Source: Sternotherus odoratus (Eukaryota; Chordata; Testudines; Kinosternidae). From it: a stretch of DNA of 64,000 bases. The notes beneath the pieces were generated by a model. That model was not told the DNA's origin. It saw only the letters and a list, made by a program, of their open reading frames with translations, and ran no database searches. Made by a program: the position numbers and the translations under genes. Shown here piece by piece: positions 1 to 11,919 of this stretch. The stretch covers positions 26,858,189-26,922,188 of the forward strand of contig JAVMKO010000010.1 in the NCBI GenBank assembly GCA_032164245.1, written 5' to 3'. The number at the start of each line of letters is the position of its first letter. Position 1 is the stretch's first letter.

Positions 1-508
1 CATAAACACACAGGGAAAGAAGTGTTGACAACAGTATCCAACTGAAGCTGCAGGGAGAACGTAACTTAAGGTTCCATGGTTTATTTACAACTGCTAGTTA
101 AAGAAAAGTTGTGCAAGGAGTGAGGAGGAATTAAATTAATTTGACACTGTCTTTCATAGCAGTGGACCTTGTTTTATGGCTGTCACAGAATAAGATGTCA
201 TCGCATGTGGCTAATTAATGCATCATTACTACTCTAGGAATTGTACACTTTAAAGAATATTTTTACAAACGCTAGAAAGTTTTTTCTGCTATGGAGATTA
301 ACTTAAGTAAAAACGCTAGACAATATACTATATTAGAATGTACCATCTCAAGGCAACTGCTAACCAGCCTGTTACCAGAGCCTCTCCTCAGATGTAGCTT
401 CTTTGCACAACTTTGGTGTGCGGAAGGGTCCATAAACCAGTATGGGGAAAATCTACAAACAAGCATAACTGGTGCTATCTGACCTCCTCTCAGCATAGGC
501 ATGTGTAG

Positions 509-1190
509 GGCAAGCCTACACTACAACTTTTGCCGATGCAAGCCACCATAGTTAGTGTTTCTCTGGTACACATGCATACTTGGCTCCTCACATCAGTGCT
601 GTGCATACTCATCAGGAGTCAGTGTGTTGAGGCACAATGCAGTGCACCATGGGTAGGTATCCCAGGATGCCACTCACCACCATTCAGAACAGTCTTCTGG
701 GAAGTTGGCAATACATGGTAGGGCAGAAGCTATTCCCAGAGGGATGACTTGGGAGAAAGAGTCAAGAAAGTGCTAACTTTACTAGTTTCTTGGCTCAGCA
801 GTCAGGCTTCCTTTGCTTGTTCACCACTATCTGAACCTGGAGAAACTGAATTGGAAAGAGGAGTCACTGTCCATAGGACACAGCAGTTCCTTCCCATGGA
901 AATTACTGTGCTGCCACAGCTAAACTACAACTTTACTGGAGATCGAATAGGAAGAGGAGCCAGACTCCCGGGCCAGGTGTATACTATAGACCTATATTGG
1001 TTTAAGTGTCATTCAGGTGTGTGAAAAATCCACAGCCCCGAACGATGTCATTCCACTGACCTAACCCCACCCCCCGTGTAGACAGCACTATGGTCAAGGG
1101 GAGAGCTTTTTCCATCAACACAGCTCCTACCTCTCAAGGAGGTGGATTAAGTAGGCTGATGGGCAAGTAACACGAGTACAAACTCAAGGA
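509..1190. repeat. MITE-like repeat, degenerate
   Basis: The segment opens with a 'gcaagcctacactac' end. Near 1075-1160 it has a stretch about a GTGTAGACAGC motif and an 'aaggaggtggattaagtagg' motif. That stretch recurs in diverged form at 61000-61060, inside a clearer short element that has inverted ends. I infer an old non-autonomous DNA transposon family. No target duplication was found and the limits are approximate. No coding sequence is supported here. Confidence 0.3.
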
Positions 1191-1539
1191 ATTTAAACAT
1201 AACTAGAGATTAGACACTTACAGCATATTGTGTCTTTGAATGCACACAGAGGCCTCTTAAGTAGTCAAGGAGAGCCATCCTCATGCATTTATCAAGAATC
1301 TGGTCCATTTAACTGAGCCTAAGTTCCAATATATACATCTCACCAGCACTTCTGTCGGTGTAACTTGTTTCGATCGGGGGGAAAGGATTCAAATAAAGTA
1401 GCTGTGAAAATGAGGAATTAACCTAATTAAAAAGAAACGTTTGTTTATTTTATGGCCCTATGAGCTCTCTGAAGGTTCAGTTTCTGACAAGAGAAATTAA
1501 ATAACTTTCCAGTCAGCAGAGAAGCTTTTGCTTCTGGCC

Positions 1540-1632
1540 CCTCCCTCCCAGAAACTGCTATGGGCAGGGGGGCACCAGGGAACTCCGCAGGCCAAGGGAA
1601 GGGCTTCGCGGGCCACATGTTTGAGACCCCTG
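1540..1632. mobile_element. hAT MITE end fragment
   Basis: The segment ends in TTTGAGACCCCTG, which resembles the hAT-type terminal repeat CAGGGGTCTCAAA read in reverse. It is preceded by a GC-rich 'gcgggccacatg' interior typical of reptile hAT MITEs. The opposite end was not found, so this is probably a truncated copy. Confidence 0.4.
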
Positions 1633-1689
1633 CTCTATATCGTGGAGGGTGCTAAGAACCATTGAACCAAACTAAACTCTGTATATGCT

Positions 1690-3037
1690 GGAAACTGTCC
1701 CTGCCAGCAGGTATATGGGATCTTGGGGAGCAATTACCACACAGGTGGGGTGCAAAATAAACTTTATTAAGAAAATGCAAAAACAGGGAAAATTTAATAG
1801 TGAGGGGTATGGGGTTTGTTAAAGTAGACAATTGGGAAGGGGTTTCTTTTAGTAAATGGGATAGGGGGTTTCAATAGTGGGGTACAATACAGTGGGGTAC
1901 AATACAGTTGGTAACCAATTAACACTGAAGTATAAATGTAACAGGTAGCTAACAATTTCTATGTAAAGAGTGTGTCACAGCAGCATATAACCAACTAACA
2001 GTATGGGTAAAATGTGTTACATAACCAACAATTTTAGGTAAAAATGTAAATGTAAGGTGTGAGGGAGAAAAGGGGTAACCAATGGGGTTTTATGCTAGAA
2101 AGAGAGAGAGAGAGAGAAGACAGGCTGTAAGTTGAAACAGCAGAGAGGGAGAGAGGAGTAAGGTTGGGGGATGGGGGAAGAGGAGCACGTGGTGGAGGAA
2201 GATTTAAACTCAGGGAGACACAGAACAGACAGACTGCAAGTTTAAACAGCAGAGACAATTATACAAAACACAGCAAAATCTTATCTATGATTTAACTTAA
2301 CCGAAACTACACAAATTAGCAAGTAACAAAACACAATGCAACAATTCTTTAAGGCTAACTTACAGGGTACAATGCAAGCAATTTCCTAAGCCTAACTTAA
2401 CTACAGCTATGCAAAATGAAATTACAACTTATCTAGACTAAAAGACAAAATCTAACCTAATGGGTGCACCTTATACTAGGGGTAGTTTCAGAGGGCAGGG
2501 TGGTGTGTGCCCAGGTACAGTCCAGGAAGGCACAGGCTTATTTCTAGCAGCAAAGGTGCTGCAAAGCAAGAAACGGATTACAGACACAGACCAAGGAGTT
2601 TAAGAGAGGGTTTTAAGACACAGACCAAGGAGTTTGAGAGAGGGTTAGTTTGAGTCTGTGTGTTGGGGAAACAGAGCCAGCAGCTAAAGTAATTAAGTAT
2701 AGAAAGTTTCACAGAGGGATTCTCACCAGTCCCCAAGGCAGCAGCAAAGGCAGAAGCAGCAACAGCATCAGAAGAAGCAAGGAGGGCTCGGCACGGTCTT
2801 GATAATCAGGAGGTCTCTCAGGCAGCAATTCGTTCTTCGGGGGGGGGGGGGGTTTAAAAACGGGGGTACGCTCAAAAATAAAACGAGAGCGGAGAAAGGA
2901 CCCCCCAGAACCCCTGGCTGATCAGACCAGGTAGCAATGCAGGAACCTTTCTGATGTTGGTTTAAAAAATGCCTGTTCTTAAAGGCAAACTCAGGCAGTT
3001 TCCCTGCCAGTAATCCTGATAGGCTCCTTCTGTCACA
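1690..3037 (-). mobile_element. Candidate solo LTR (minus orientation)
   Basis: Read on the minus strand, the block begins with TGTGACAGAAGGAGC, a canonical TG LTR start. It contains an AATAAA on the minus strand near 1762. The interior holds a (GA)n run at about 2097-2117 and a poly-G run at about 2840. The left boundary and a target duplication could not be fixed, and no retroviral coding sequence is visible. The call is an inference from the terminal motif and the polyadenylation signal. Confidence 0.3.
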
Positions 3038-4029
3038 GGGGAGGAGTTACATGGAAAAATGCAGGTGAGCATAGAGACATGCCTGGGCAGAGTCCTGGAC
3101 CATAGGCATGAGTTCCCACCTCATGACTCAAAAGCACATGAGGCCTATGACTCATGCCCAGGATCTCAAAAACACATTAGGTCTTACAGCTTTGGACATT
3201 GCCTACCCTACACCGAGCCCAGGTTTAACAAGGTGATAACAGGACCAACCCTTTGAACAGGGTAGTTGTCCCACTTAGCACGCAGCACAAGTGGCCATCC
3301 CTTTGAGAAGGGCAATGGCTCTTGGTAAACAACTTAACAGCCAGGGAGGGGCAGCCACAGGAGAACAAAAACAAAATGGAGTAAGGGGACAGCTGTAAGA
3401 AACAAAATGGAATAGGGGGAAAGCTGTAACAGACAGAAACCACTTCAAACCAGGGGGTGCAGAGGCAACCCTAGTTCCAGCACATATGAATTCAAGCATC
3501 ATATTTAAATAGTGGAACTGGCCTTTAAAATGATCTTGGGCTCTGAACAGCAACTGAAACTGAGACCCACATTCAGCAGCACTTGGCTGGCTCTATACTA
3601 ACAGCTCCTTCTTTCTTTCCGCTCAGGTTTGATCCGTGGCCATTTCTAATCAGATTAGACTGAAGAGTTCCACCTGTTGAGAAGACCTGCCACAGGGAAG
3701 CCCAGGACTGACTTGTCCCAGGAGGACTAGTGGAGAGAAATCGCCTCATGACTCTTATGAAACCGACAGTCAGGTCGTAGTTAATGACAGGGAGAGATCA
3801 CCATTCGGGTTCCCTGCACCATATAACTGGGCATTTAGAGAGCTTCCCCTCGCACCATGAACAGAGGGTGGTTAACTATATAGTTAAAAGGACAATTCAC
3901 TATAAATTGAGTTTCATTGCAACAGAAGCAAATCACCTATTCAAAGACACCCCCCCCACCACCACTGCTGCCACACTTCACCTTGTGAATAATAGCAAAC
4001 ATCTTTATTCCTCTGACCATACTGCAGCT
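3038..4029. other. Non-coding interval, no gene seen
   Basis: The only structure noted is a pair of short imperfect direct repeats about 'aacaaaatgga' and 'acagctgtaa' at roughly 3367-3430. ORFs here are short and show no recognisable protein features. Confidence 0.4.
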
Positions 4030-4436
4030 TGTGACAGACCACTCTCTCTCACCCCTCTCAGGAACAGGGAGGAAAACCCTTCTTTGCTTCAAACAGTGCT
4101 CTTTAATTCACAGTGCAAGTCCCCACCACCAATATATACAGCTTTGTACAGTCTTTCAGCATACAGCTCTTGATAGCTCAGCTTTACAGACTCTATATAG
4201 TCCAGCTCTTAACATGCAACTCCAACCACACAGCTCTGACTAGCTCCAACCCACCACCACACTGGGCTTCCTTCCTGGGAGCCTTTTATCCCCCAGAGGA
4301 GGTTGCCAGATGCAACCCATACAATTGATTGCCCTGCAAGCCAGGTGGCTGATTAGGCTTTCTGCACTGGGGGTTTGCAGAGGGCTTTTCTCCCTCTTAA
4401 AGGGGCGGCAGGCTGGGTCAAACCCACCCTGCCACA
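4030..4436 (-). repeat. 3' LTR of the Gypsy-like element
   Basis: In element orientation it starts TGTGGCAGGGTGGG and ends in CTGTCACA. It is 407 bp long. It carries about 163 bp (roughly 4080-4242) that the other LTR lacks, while the remaining sequence is nearly identical to it. Confidence 0.8.
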
Positions 4437-4970
4437 CACCTCCCCCCTTAGCCTAGCCCCATTGGGCTGGCTCAGACCCTTCAATGTTTCCCCAATTATA
4501 TTTAACGGGGCCCTCGAACCTCTAATTCTCATCTCTTTTACCATGGCAGCATGATCCCTGGGCTTCTGGGTATCATGCCCGGCTGCGGCAGAGAACCCCA
4601 CTGCCTTTTTGTTGCTAGGGCCAGCCTCCTCTGCCTCGGCTTCCCGGGTGGCCGCGGCAGAGAGCCCTACTTCCAGCCTTGCACATGACAGGCAGGGTAT
4701 CGGCCGCCCCTGTGCCCTTCGGCGCTCACACCACTCACATGGTGCCTCCCCGCACAGGGCAACTTCCCCGGCCTCAATTTCCCCTAGGCTCTCACAGGAG
4801 CTCGGGGCTTCCTCCGTGGAGCTCACCTCCTGTCCTAGTCCCTGTTGTTCAGGGCTAGCTAGCCCCTTCACTGGACTTTTGGGATAAGACCCGCCCCTTC
4901 GCTCGGCCGAGCCCCCCTTACGGGTTCTCACGCCCGGCCTTGGGGCCGCTCGGGGCCTCGTACCTCCCAC
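4353..4970 (-). pseudogene. Downstream ORF of the Gypsy-like element, unassigned
   Basis: This 205-codon open frame follows the protease-like frame in the same frame after a single stop codon. It runs through the polypurine tract into the 3' LTR. It is rich in Arg, Glu, Ala and Gly, and I see no reverse transcriptase or integrase motif. It may be a remnant of the spacer or C-terminal part of the polyprotein, or simply open by composition. I give it no function. Confidence 0.35.
4437..4450 (-). other. Polypurine tract
   Basis: On the minus strand this reads TAAGGGGGGAGGTG and lies directly upstream of the 3' LTR. That is the expected place and composition for the plus-strand DNA primer of an LTR element. 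Confidence 0.65.
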
Positions 4971-5465
4971 TCAGCCCCAGTCCTGCCCGATAATCACGGG
5001 GCAAGGTAACCCCTCTGGCACCCCGACCCGCTTCCAGCGGAATCGACCACCAATCTCTAGGGGGACCCGGGTCACCTGACAGGTCTTCCTGTCCCCGTGG
5101 ACACACCGTAGGTCCATGGTAGCCCCCGGAATTAGCCACTCAGGGCGTACCAATGCTCTACGGACAAGCGTACAGGGGGAGGCTGAGTCCACTACCCCCG
5201 GTTGGGACTTCCTCCCCACCTGCACCCGCAGGGTGGGCACTCCCTTCCACGGCTTCCACCCCCAAACCTCGGTCCACCCACACCAATCGGTGTAGCCACA
5301 GTCCATAGCTGGGCAGTCCCTCTTAATATGCCCTGGCTTCCCACACTGCCAGCAGGTAAGCCTGGCAGTTCTCTCTGGCGCCCCTCTGGGCTCCCCATCA
5401 GTCCCTTTTCCCTTAGCTGGGGGGGGGGGTCCATGGGCCGACGCCCCAAATCCTAGACCCGCCAT
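4971..5465 (-). pseudogene. Retroelement zinc knuckle and retropepsin-like region
   Basis: This frame encodes a CCHC zinc knuckle (CWQCGKPGHIKRDC, spacing C-x2-C-x4-H-x4-C, DNA at about 5312-5353), the nucleic-acid-binding part of a nucleocapsid. About 45 residues later comes a retropepsin-like stretch with VDSAS where an active protease has a D-T/S-G triad, then PVIIGQDW near the end, resembling the C-terminal motif of such proteases. The glycine of the usual D-S/T-G triad is replaced by alanine. The frame differs from that of the upstream gag segment and ends in a stop before any reverse transcriptase. It is a decayed mobile-element fragment, not a host gene. Confidence 0.75.
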
Positions 5466-5593
5466 GGTCGTTCTTCTCCCCGAGGTCCCTCTGCCTCCAC
5501 GTACTCCTCGGTCAGGCGCACCGCAGACTCCACCGTCTCCGACTGGTGCCTCCTGACCCAGGTACGGACAGTCTCGGGGAGGCTAAGCAAAAA

Positions 5594-6184
5594 CTACTCC
5601 AAGATCAGGGAGTCCATGATTTCCTCCCCTGACCAGGTCTCCAGCCTCAGCCAACGCGTCACCCAGTCTCTCAGCCTCTGGGCAAACGCCCGGGGCCGCA
5701 CCGCCTGCGTCCAGCGGGCCGCCCGCAACTTCTGCCGGTATTTTTCCGGAGATAAGCTGACCCGGTCCAAGATGGCCGCTCTTACAATATCAAAGTCTCG
5801 GGCCTCTACAGTGCCCAGGGCCATATAGGCTGCCTGGGCTTCGCCCACGAGGTAGGGAGCAAGCCTGAGGGCCCAGGTGGTCCACTCCCACCCGGCTGTG
5901 GTGGCTACCCTCTCAAACATGCCCAGGAAGGCATCGGGGTCATCCGCCGGGCTCATCTTACAGAGTCCCCAGCCCGGCGGCCGCATGCCCTCTCCTGCCC
6001 CTCGACTCACCAGGTGCTGCAGGAGAGTTGCCTGGGTCTTTGCCTGCTCCTGGATAAAGTCCTGCAGCGTCTTCTGCTGCTCGGCTTGGGCATGCTGCAT
6101 CTCAAGGTGGGTTTGCTGCAAGGCGTGCATGGCCTGCTGGGTCTGCTTCTGTTGTTCTACGAGCCACTGCAGGGTTCCCTCCAT
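5594..6184 (-). pseudogene. Retroelement gag fragment
   Basis: The likely start is the ATG at 6184-6182, just inside the primer-binding site; the open frame itself extends further upstream into the LTR. The protein opens with a Gln-rich coiled coil (QQ, QAEQQ and EQAK patterns over residues 1-60). A capsid-like helical region follows, containing DPDAFLGMFERVA, LAPYLVGEAQAAY and SPEKYRQKLR, which resembles the gag region of Gypsy elements related to the origin of SCAN domains. The frame is cut by a TAG stop at 5596-5594, and the following zinc-knuckle segment is in another frame. No intact Gag can therefore be made from this copy. Confidence 0.75.
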
Positions 6185-6217
6185 CTCTGGGCCACCAGTT
6201 GGGTTGCTGGTGTAGCG

Positions 6218-6235
6218 ATCCCACCTCTGACACCA
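6218..6235 (-). other. Primer-binding site, tRNA-Leu type
   Basis: On the minus strand, two bases inside the 5' LTR, the sequence reads TGGTGTCAGAGGTGGGAT. This closely matches the tRNA-Leu primer-binding sequence known from ERV-L-type elements. The tRNA identity is inferred from that recalled consensus. Confidence 0.65.
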
Positions 6236-6237
6236 CG

Positions 6238-6481
6238 TGTGGCAGACCGCTTTCTCACCCCTCTCAGGAACAGGCAGGAAAACCCTAGCTCCAACCCACC
6301 ACCACACTGGGCTTCCTTCCTGGGAGCCTTTTATCCCCCAGAGGAGGTTGCCAGGTGCAACCCATACAATTGATTGCCCTGCAAGCCAGGTGGCTGATTA
6401 GGCTTTCTGCACTGGGGGTTTGCAGAGGGCTTTTCTCCCTCTTAAAGGGGCGGCAGGCTGGGTCAAGCCCACCCTGCCACA
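6238..6481 (-). repeat. 5' LTR of the Gypsy-like element
   Basis: It is 244 bp long with TGTGGCAG..CTGCCACA inverted ends. It matches the other LTR almost base for base, apart from lacking its roughly 163-bp internal block. Confidence 0.8.
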
Positions 6482-6624
6482 AGCTGTGGCAAGCCCACCT
6501 CCTCTGGGCCACCACGGGCTGCAGCCAGAGATTCTTCTGTACTTCTGCCCCCTGTGGAGTGGTGACTTTGGCCTGATCTACGCTATAGAGTTGGTCAACA
6601 TAAGGCAGTTTACATGGCCCTAAC

Positions 6625-6766
6625 CAATGTTCCCTCTAATTTTTGACAGGCCATGTGCGCAAAAAGAATTCTTCTGTGCAAAGTTTTGTGCGCGGTGTTT
6701 CGCCGTGTGTGTGGGGTTTAGGATCTGTGTGCTCGCGCACATGCGCACAGCTTAGAGGAAACAGTG
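6625..6766. mobile_element. hAT MITE, 142 bp
   Basis: The ends are inverted: CAATGTTCCCTCTAA on the left and TTAGAGGAAACAGTG on the right. It is flanked by gccctaac (6617-6624) and accctaac (6767-6774), a 7-of-8 match to an 8-bp target duplication as hAT transposases produce. The interior is rich in CpG and GT. There is no coding capacity. Confidence 0.75.
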
Positions 6767-7324
6767 ACCCTAACTCACTAAAATATAGCTCCCACCGATG
6801 TAACTTGCCCACTACAGCAACTTAGTAACCACCTCATGACTACATCACTTACATTGACTGTTGCTGCCTTTCAGGAACCATCCCACCATGCCGCGCACTG
6901 GCAGTTAAATCAGTGCAAGCACTCCTGGTGATGACGTGCGTCACTGACACAAGGAGTGTAGTGTGGACACAGAAGCTTTTTAGTTATAGGATCTCCTGGG
7001 ATAAGAGGCAAAATAAAAATGTGTAAATTTTTTTTACTATTTCCCCCTACTGCCAATCCTATGATCATTACAAGCATCACACTAGGGATATCCATTGGCT
7101 TTAAATTAAAGCTCTGAAGTGCAGACACTTCACAGATCGAGTATTTCTGTGGTTCCATGCTGTGGATGTGCACTATCCACTGGAATGACTCAAACATGGA
7201 AACAAAGATCCCATCATAGCAGAGTTAATCCAACAAAAGGTGCTTGGAATCCAGTTGTAGCAGAATGGTCTATCAGCTTTTATCACTTGAAGGATTCGAT
7301 CAGGCAAAGATTATGAAATCACAA

Positions 7325-7670
7325 GAACATAGGACTTGAAGGGACCCTGAGAGGTCATCTAATACAACCCTCTTCCACTAAGACCACATCAGGAATACCT
7401 GGATTATCCCTGGCAGGCATTTGTTTAACCTGCTCTTAAAAATCTCCAGTGATGGGGATTCCACAAGTTTCCTTAGTAAGCTATTCCAGGGCTTTCATAC
7501 TGTTAGGGTGAGTAAGATTCTCCCAATATCTAACCTAAATCTAACCATATAAACCTAAATCTAACCTAATATCTAACCTAAATTTCCCTTACTGCAGTTT
7601 AAGCCATTACTTGTTGTCTTACCATCAGTGGCCATGGAGAACAATTGAGCAATGCAGTTTTCTTGATCTG
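7325..7670 (-). mobile_element. CR1 LINE 3' fragment
   Basis: The left end has the CR1 3'-terminal signature read in reverse (acttgaagggaccctgagag, then ggtcatctaatacaac). The 'ctccagtgatggggattcca' motif of CR1 3' ends follows. A local 'ctaacctaaatctaac' expansion lies at about 7530-7585. No open reading frame remains. Confidence 0.75.
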
Positions 7671-9734
7671 TGTCAGCCTTGTGACATTTGTCTAATTAAA
7701 AAGGACATTGGTTTATTCAGCAACACACCACACACTAATAGGGCAGGGTGAATTATGAAAAAGAAAAAAAAAGGTGTCCAAGGATGTTAATTAGAATCAG
7801 ATCCATGAGCAGAAAACTGGCCTCCAAAAAGACTGCTGGACAGCTGGGGATTAAACAAACATCTAACAATGGGCATCATTTCAAGCATTTCAGTCCAGAT
7901 TAGACCAATAGGGTTACTCGTGTGCTTCAAGTTATACATATGTTTAAGTGCTTTGCTAGTCGGGGCCTACCTGAATTTGCTGTTTATGGAATGTACAAAA
8001 ATTGACTTCCCTGACCAAGGCTGCCAACTGCATTCTACCAAAGAGCCCTTAGATAGACATCACTTCCCCTTTGAATAAATCTGAGCACTGGCATGCTAAA
8101 TTAATGTCCGACACCACCTGTCGTAGTTCCTCAAGTTCAAGATCTTTTGCCTGCATATTCCAGTTTGCTTAACACTTTCCTTGTGCCTTGAATTAGCTCA
8201 CAACTTAGCATTGGAATCCCTCGTGAGCAAATGTTCCATTTGCACATCTCAAGCACTCTTTCTAGTTAGTCCTTTCCCAACTGCTTAATTTCTGCACCAG
8301 AAGCATCCGCTGTATTCTTCTTGATCTAAACAGCTGATATGATACCCCTGAACAAAAGGGGCCTGGTGTTTTGGTGAGCTCCCATGGGCCTAACTACCAT
8401 AAAGAGGGGGTTGTTGAATTTATACATGGGGGAGGGAGGGAGGAAGAGATAGGAGGCAGATACTGATATTTATGACCCATTGGTTATTTTATCAGTTAGC
8501 AGAATCCTAAAATCTATCCCCTGACCTAACAAAGTACGATTTTATTTCCCTTGACTCTATTTTTTCCTTCTAGAACAATAAAAGATGAAACCTCATGAAA
8601 GGTTATTGTCTCACCAATATTTTCACTACAGGACAATAAATGTTAAGTTGAATCAATCAGCATTTGTAGCAGAAGCTGCTAGATTTGTTTGACTTTCTTT
8701 CTGAAGATGTATCCCCACCCTTGGTACCACAAAACCCATCTGGAAACTTTTATACTGAATATGAAGTAGTTTAATTATCCTCTTAGTGTTTTAATGTCAA
8801 ATCTATACACTAGCACAATGCTTCAGTATCTCCTTCAGCAATGAATGGGTGCACAAAATCCTCCTTTTTTTATTTGTAGGGCCCGATCCAAAGCCCACTG
8901 AAAGTTTGGCCCATTAGGTCTATCTAAATTAAAACAACCGACAAATGACCTTATCTTTGCCTAAAAGCATCTTCTGGTCTCCTTCAGCTCTTGTTTGAGA
9001 TCACGCTTCCCTCTTTGTTCAATAGTATGGCACAACCCTTCAGCGGAACTCTACACCTATTTCCCTATTACGGCACTCCTCCCCTATTTTGCCAAGTAAT
9101 ACCTATTTTGTGTGAGTTAATACTACTTGGTGTATGCCAGTCATGCCAGCTTCACACCTGATGTTACGAAACAATGCAGCCTAAATTAGGTTTGTCATGA
9201 TAAGCTCCAATATCAATACAACAGTGCAAACTTCCCCATAATGCCCTGCTCTGGAGGGGTGACCTTTAGGGCAGAGTGGCTGTAGCTCACACATTCATTG
9301 AATTCCTGACCGCTCCTGCGGGACTGCCACCAGGGTCACTACTCAGTGCAATTTGTGTGGTTGCTTTTTAAATGCATGATTCTAAATTCTCAAAACCATA
9401 TCGAAAGCCCAGCTGTTGAAGTTAGAGAGGGGCAGAAATACACACATGCGTAGTAGACATACAGTCAAGCATTTACATCTTTTTCATTGAGAATTGGACT
9501 GAGGCTGTAAAACTAATCGCAGAAACCGTGAGTCAAAAGATAACAGACAGTCATTACAGATCTTGGCTGGAGCTAAACCTACAACCTGCGAATGAAAGGG
9601 TATATAGGCCATTATCACCAACTACCACCACGACTGGAATCAGTTTAACTGTTTTACAAATCACTCGTAGGATTGTGAAGCTTGTAGCAAAGACAACATC
9701 TCAATTTTTTTACATGGAGCAACTGCGACAGACA

Positions 9735-9825
9735 GGATAAGTGACTCACCCAAGGTCACTTAGCAAGCGCTGGGCCAAAGTGGGAAATAGACTCCAAGAA
9801 CCCTGACTCTCAGATGCTTGTTTTA
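9735..9825 (-). repeat. MIR-like SINE fragment
   Basis: The plus strand reads 'gtgactcacccaaggtcac' followed by 'agactccaagaaccctgact'. This is the reverse of the MIR core, in which a 'gtgacctTgggcaagt' motif follows the tRNA-like head. It is highly diverged, as expected of an ancient element. Confidence 0.5.
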
Positions 9826-9902
9826 ATAAGATCTCACTACCTCTACATTGATGAGTTAACACTGGTTAGTGTCTAAAACAGTCTGAATATTAAAACATGT
9901 TA

Positions 9903-10140
9903 CCTTGGCTACACTGGAAGATATATCCTATTAGAAAGGGTGTTAACATGGTACTTTTGCCTACAGTAAAAACCAAGTACACTTCTGCTTTACAATATAC
10001 TAGCTAGTCAGCCCTACAGGAAGTCAGCTGACATTTTTAGGCACACTTTAGCATCAATTGTATAACAGGACAAGTCATGTTGAACATCACACTAGTTAAC
10101 ATGCTTTCTAACATGATGTATTTCCCCAGTGTAGATATGA
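9903..10140. mobile_element. Possible MITE with inverted ends
   Basis: The ends are inverted: TTGGCTACACTGG at the left and CCAGTGTAGATATGAC at the right. A target duplication is not clear. The call rests only on the terminal pairing. Confidence 0.3.
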
Positions 10141-11919
10141 CTGGTGACTGTGTTATGCCTATATTTAAAAAGGGGCGAGGGGAATCAAATTCGCACTCAC
10201 AATGGGGAATAAATGGCAAGATGGTAGTAGTAGTGCTGAAAAGAAGCTGGGGTCTATAGTGGGATCACAAATTGAATATGAGCCAACAATGTTGGCAGAA
10301 GGCTAATATTCTGCACTATGACCTCAAGATTCCTTCCAGTGCTACATTTCGACGGCTCTATGCCAAAGTGCACATAGGTCAATTAATATCTCAGTAAATT
10401 TAGGATCAAACATACAGATTTATAAGATCTGTAATGCCCAATAAAAGAGGAGCACTATGAACTGACCACAGAGTTGCATTCTGTTCTACAAAAGCTGATT
10501 CTTGTTCAAACAGTAAAGTTCAAAAGAACTGGAGGTTAAATTGCCCGTTATAGGAATGAAATAGAGAAAGGATGTGTGTGTGTGGCAGAAATACTGCCGA
10601 AGTAAGTACTTGGTTACACACACACACTTGGGGGAGGGAGGGAATCCTCAGTGGTGGGAATGAATGTTGCTCAGATTCAGTGATATGTCATCTAACTCCC
10701 TTCGGCACTGTTCATTCCACTCTTATACTAGAAAAAGCCAAGAGACATTTTAAATTACATCAGCTCTGTTCCAAATTATCAAACATGCAGTTATAAAAAA
10801 CAAACAGAGGTCGGAGGAAAGCTTTTATTTTTGTTTAAGCATCCAGAAAAATATTAGGAACAGCTAATGTGCTTTCTAAATGCATTATTCATACCAGTTG
10901 TAGGAAGGGCTCTAACCTGCCAAGCATGTACTAAAACAAAAGTGACACAATAATACAACTACTGTTTGAATGGGACAATATTGCTCCTGTTCTGTCCTTT
11001 AACTCATATTGCAATTCTAGTTTTTATTGTGTTTTATCCATGCATTAGCATTTGCTCTAGATCTTTGTCAGCATAAACTTCATTCTGTAAATGTGTTTAA
11101 ACTGTGAGTCCAATCCTGCAAACACTTATGGGAGTTGTGCTTAGAATGGGATTAAAAGTGGTAGAAAATTACCTTGCTAGACCCTCCCTACTCAACACAC
11201 AAATTTGCCCAAGTTTAGATCAACTGCTGTAAACCCCTGTGTGGTTTAACTGAAACCCGTTCCTAATTCACTTCACTTTAGCTGGATACCAACTTAACTG
11301 AGTTTGCCTTTTGCTTTGGTTGAACAAGATCAGTTTAAAATCCCTCTTTCAGTTATACTGGGACCACTCTCTGTACTGATCAGCTCCAATTTATGCAGCA
11401 CCCAAATGTTTATGGCTTAACAAATAAAATAATGCCTGGGCTAAAAATATTCTTATCCACACCTTTGTGGGCTTCATTTCTTTATTAAACCACAGAAAAA
11501 TGGCCAGCTCTTTCCAATATTAAAAACCCTCCTGTATTGGTGAATGTTCCATTGTTTGGGATTTTAGCCCCTTTTTCCATCTGATTTCTATCTCAGAAAG
11601 TTGAGAGAGGTGCCGGAGCAGGTTATTCAGTTAACTCAAAGTTGGCTTCATGGCTTTGATCTGAACTAATCCAGAACCCACTAAATACGGGTTTGGATTT
11701 GTTTTTTTCAAAAAAAGGCATTCAGGCTACATCTCACATGCTCTGTTCTGTGGCCTGTATGTGTGAGACACAGCAAGCGAGACACTCTCCAATGCAGTTA
11801 GGATTTGTCAGTCCATCCGTTAGTTTATTGTAGTTCATTATTTTGAGGCTTTTGGCACCTTTCCAGTTCCTGTAACATGCTTTTAAAAACACTGCATCAG
11901 TATCACTCATGATACTGAA

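Larger units (their letters stand above)
4030..6481 (-). mobile_element. Defective Ty3/Gypsy-like LTR retrotransposon
   Basis: This is a complete insertion about 2.45 kb long, lying on the minus strand. It has two direct LTRs (4030-4436 and 6238-6481), a primer-binding site next to the right LTR and a purine-rich tract next to the left LTR. The bases AGCT flank both sides (4026-4029 and 6482-6485), consistent with a 4-bp target duplication. Inside are gag-like and protease-like reading frames but no reverse transcriptase, RNase H or integrase. The element is therefore internally deleted or was always non-autonomous. Gag is interrupted by a stop codon and a frame change. The Gypsy assignment rests on the gag, zinc-knuckle and protease order and the short target duplication; a different LTR family remains possible. 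Confidence 0.8.
7671..11919. other. Intergenic interval, no gene seen
   Basis: I see no exon-like segments in these 4.2 kb. The interval holds an old MIR-like SINE and a possible MITE (listed separately) and short (GT)/(CA) runs near 10572-10628. Confidence 0.4.

Noticed and set aside
3367..3430. Short direct repeats considered as an insertion-site duplication
   Set aside because: The two copies are adjacent, with nothing inserted between them.
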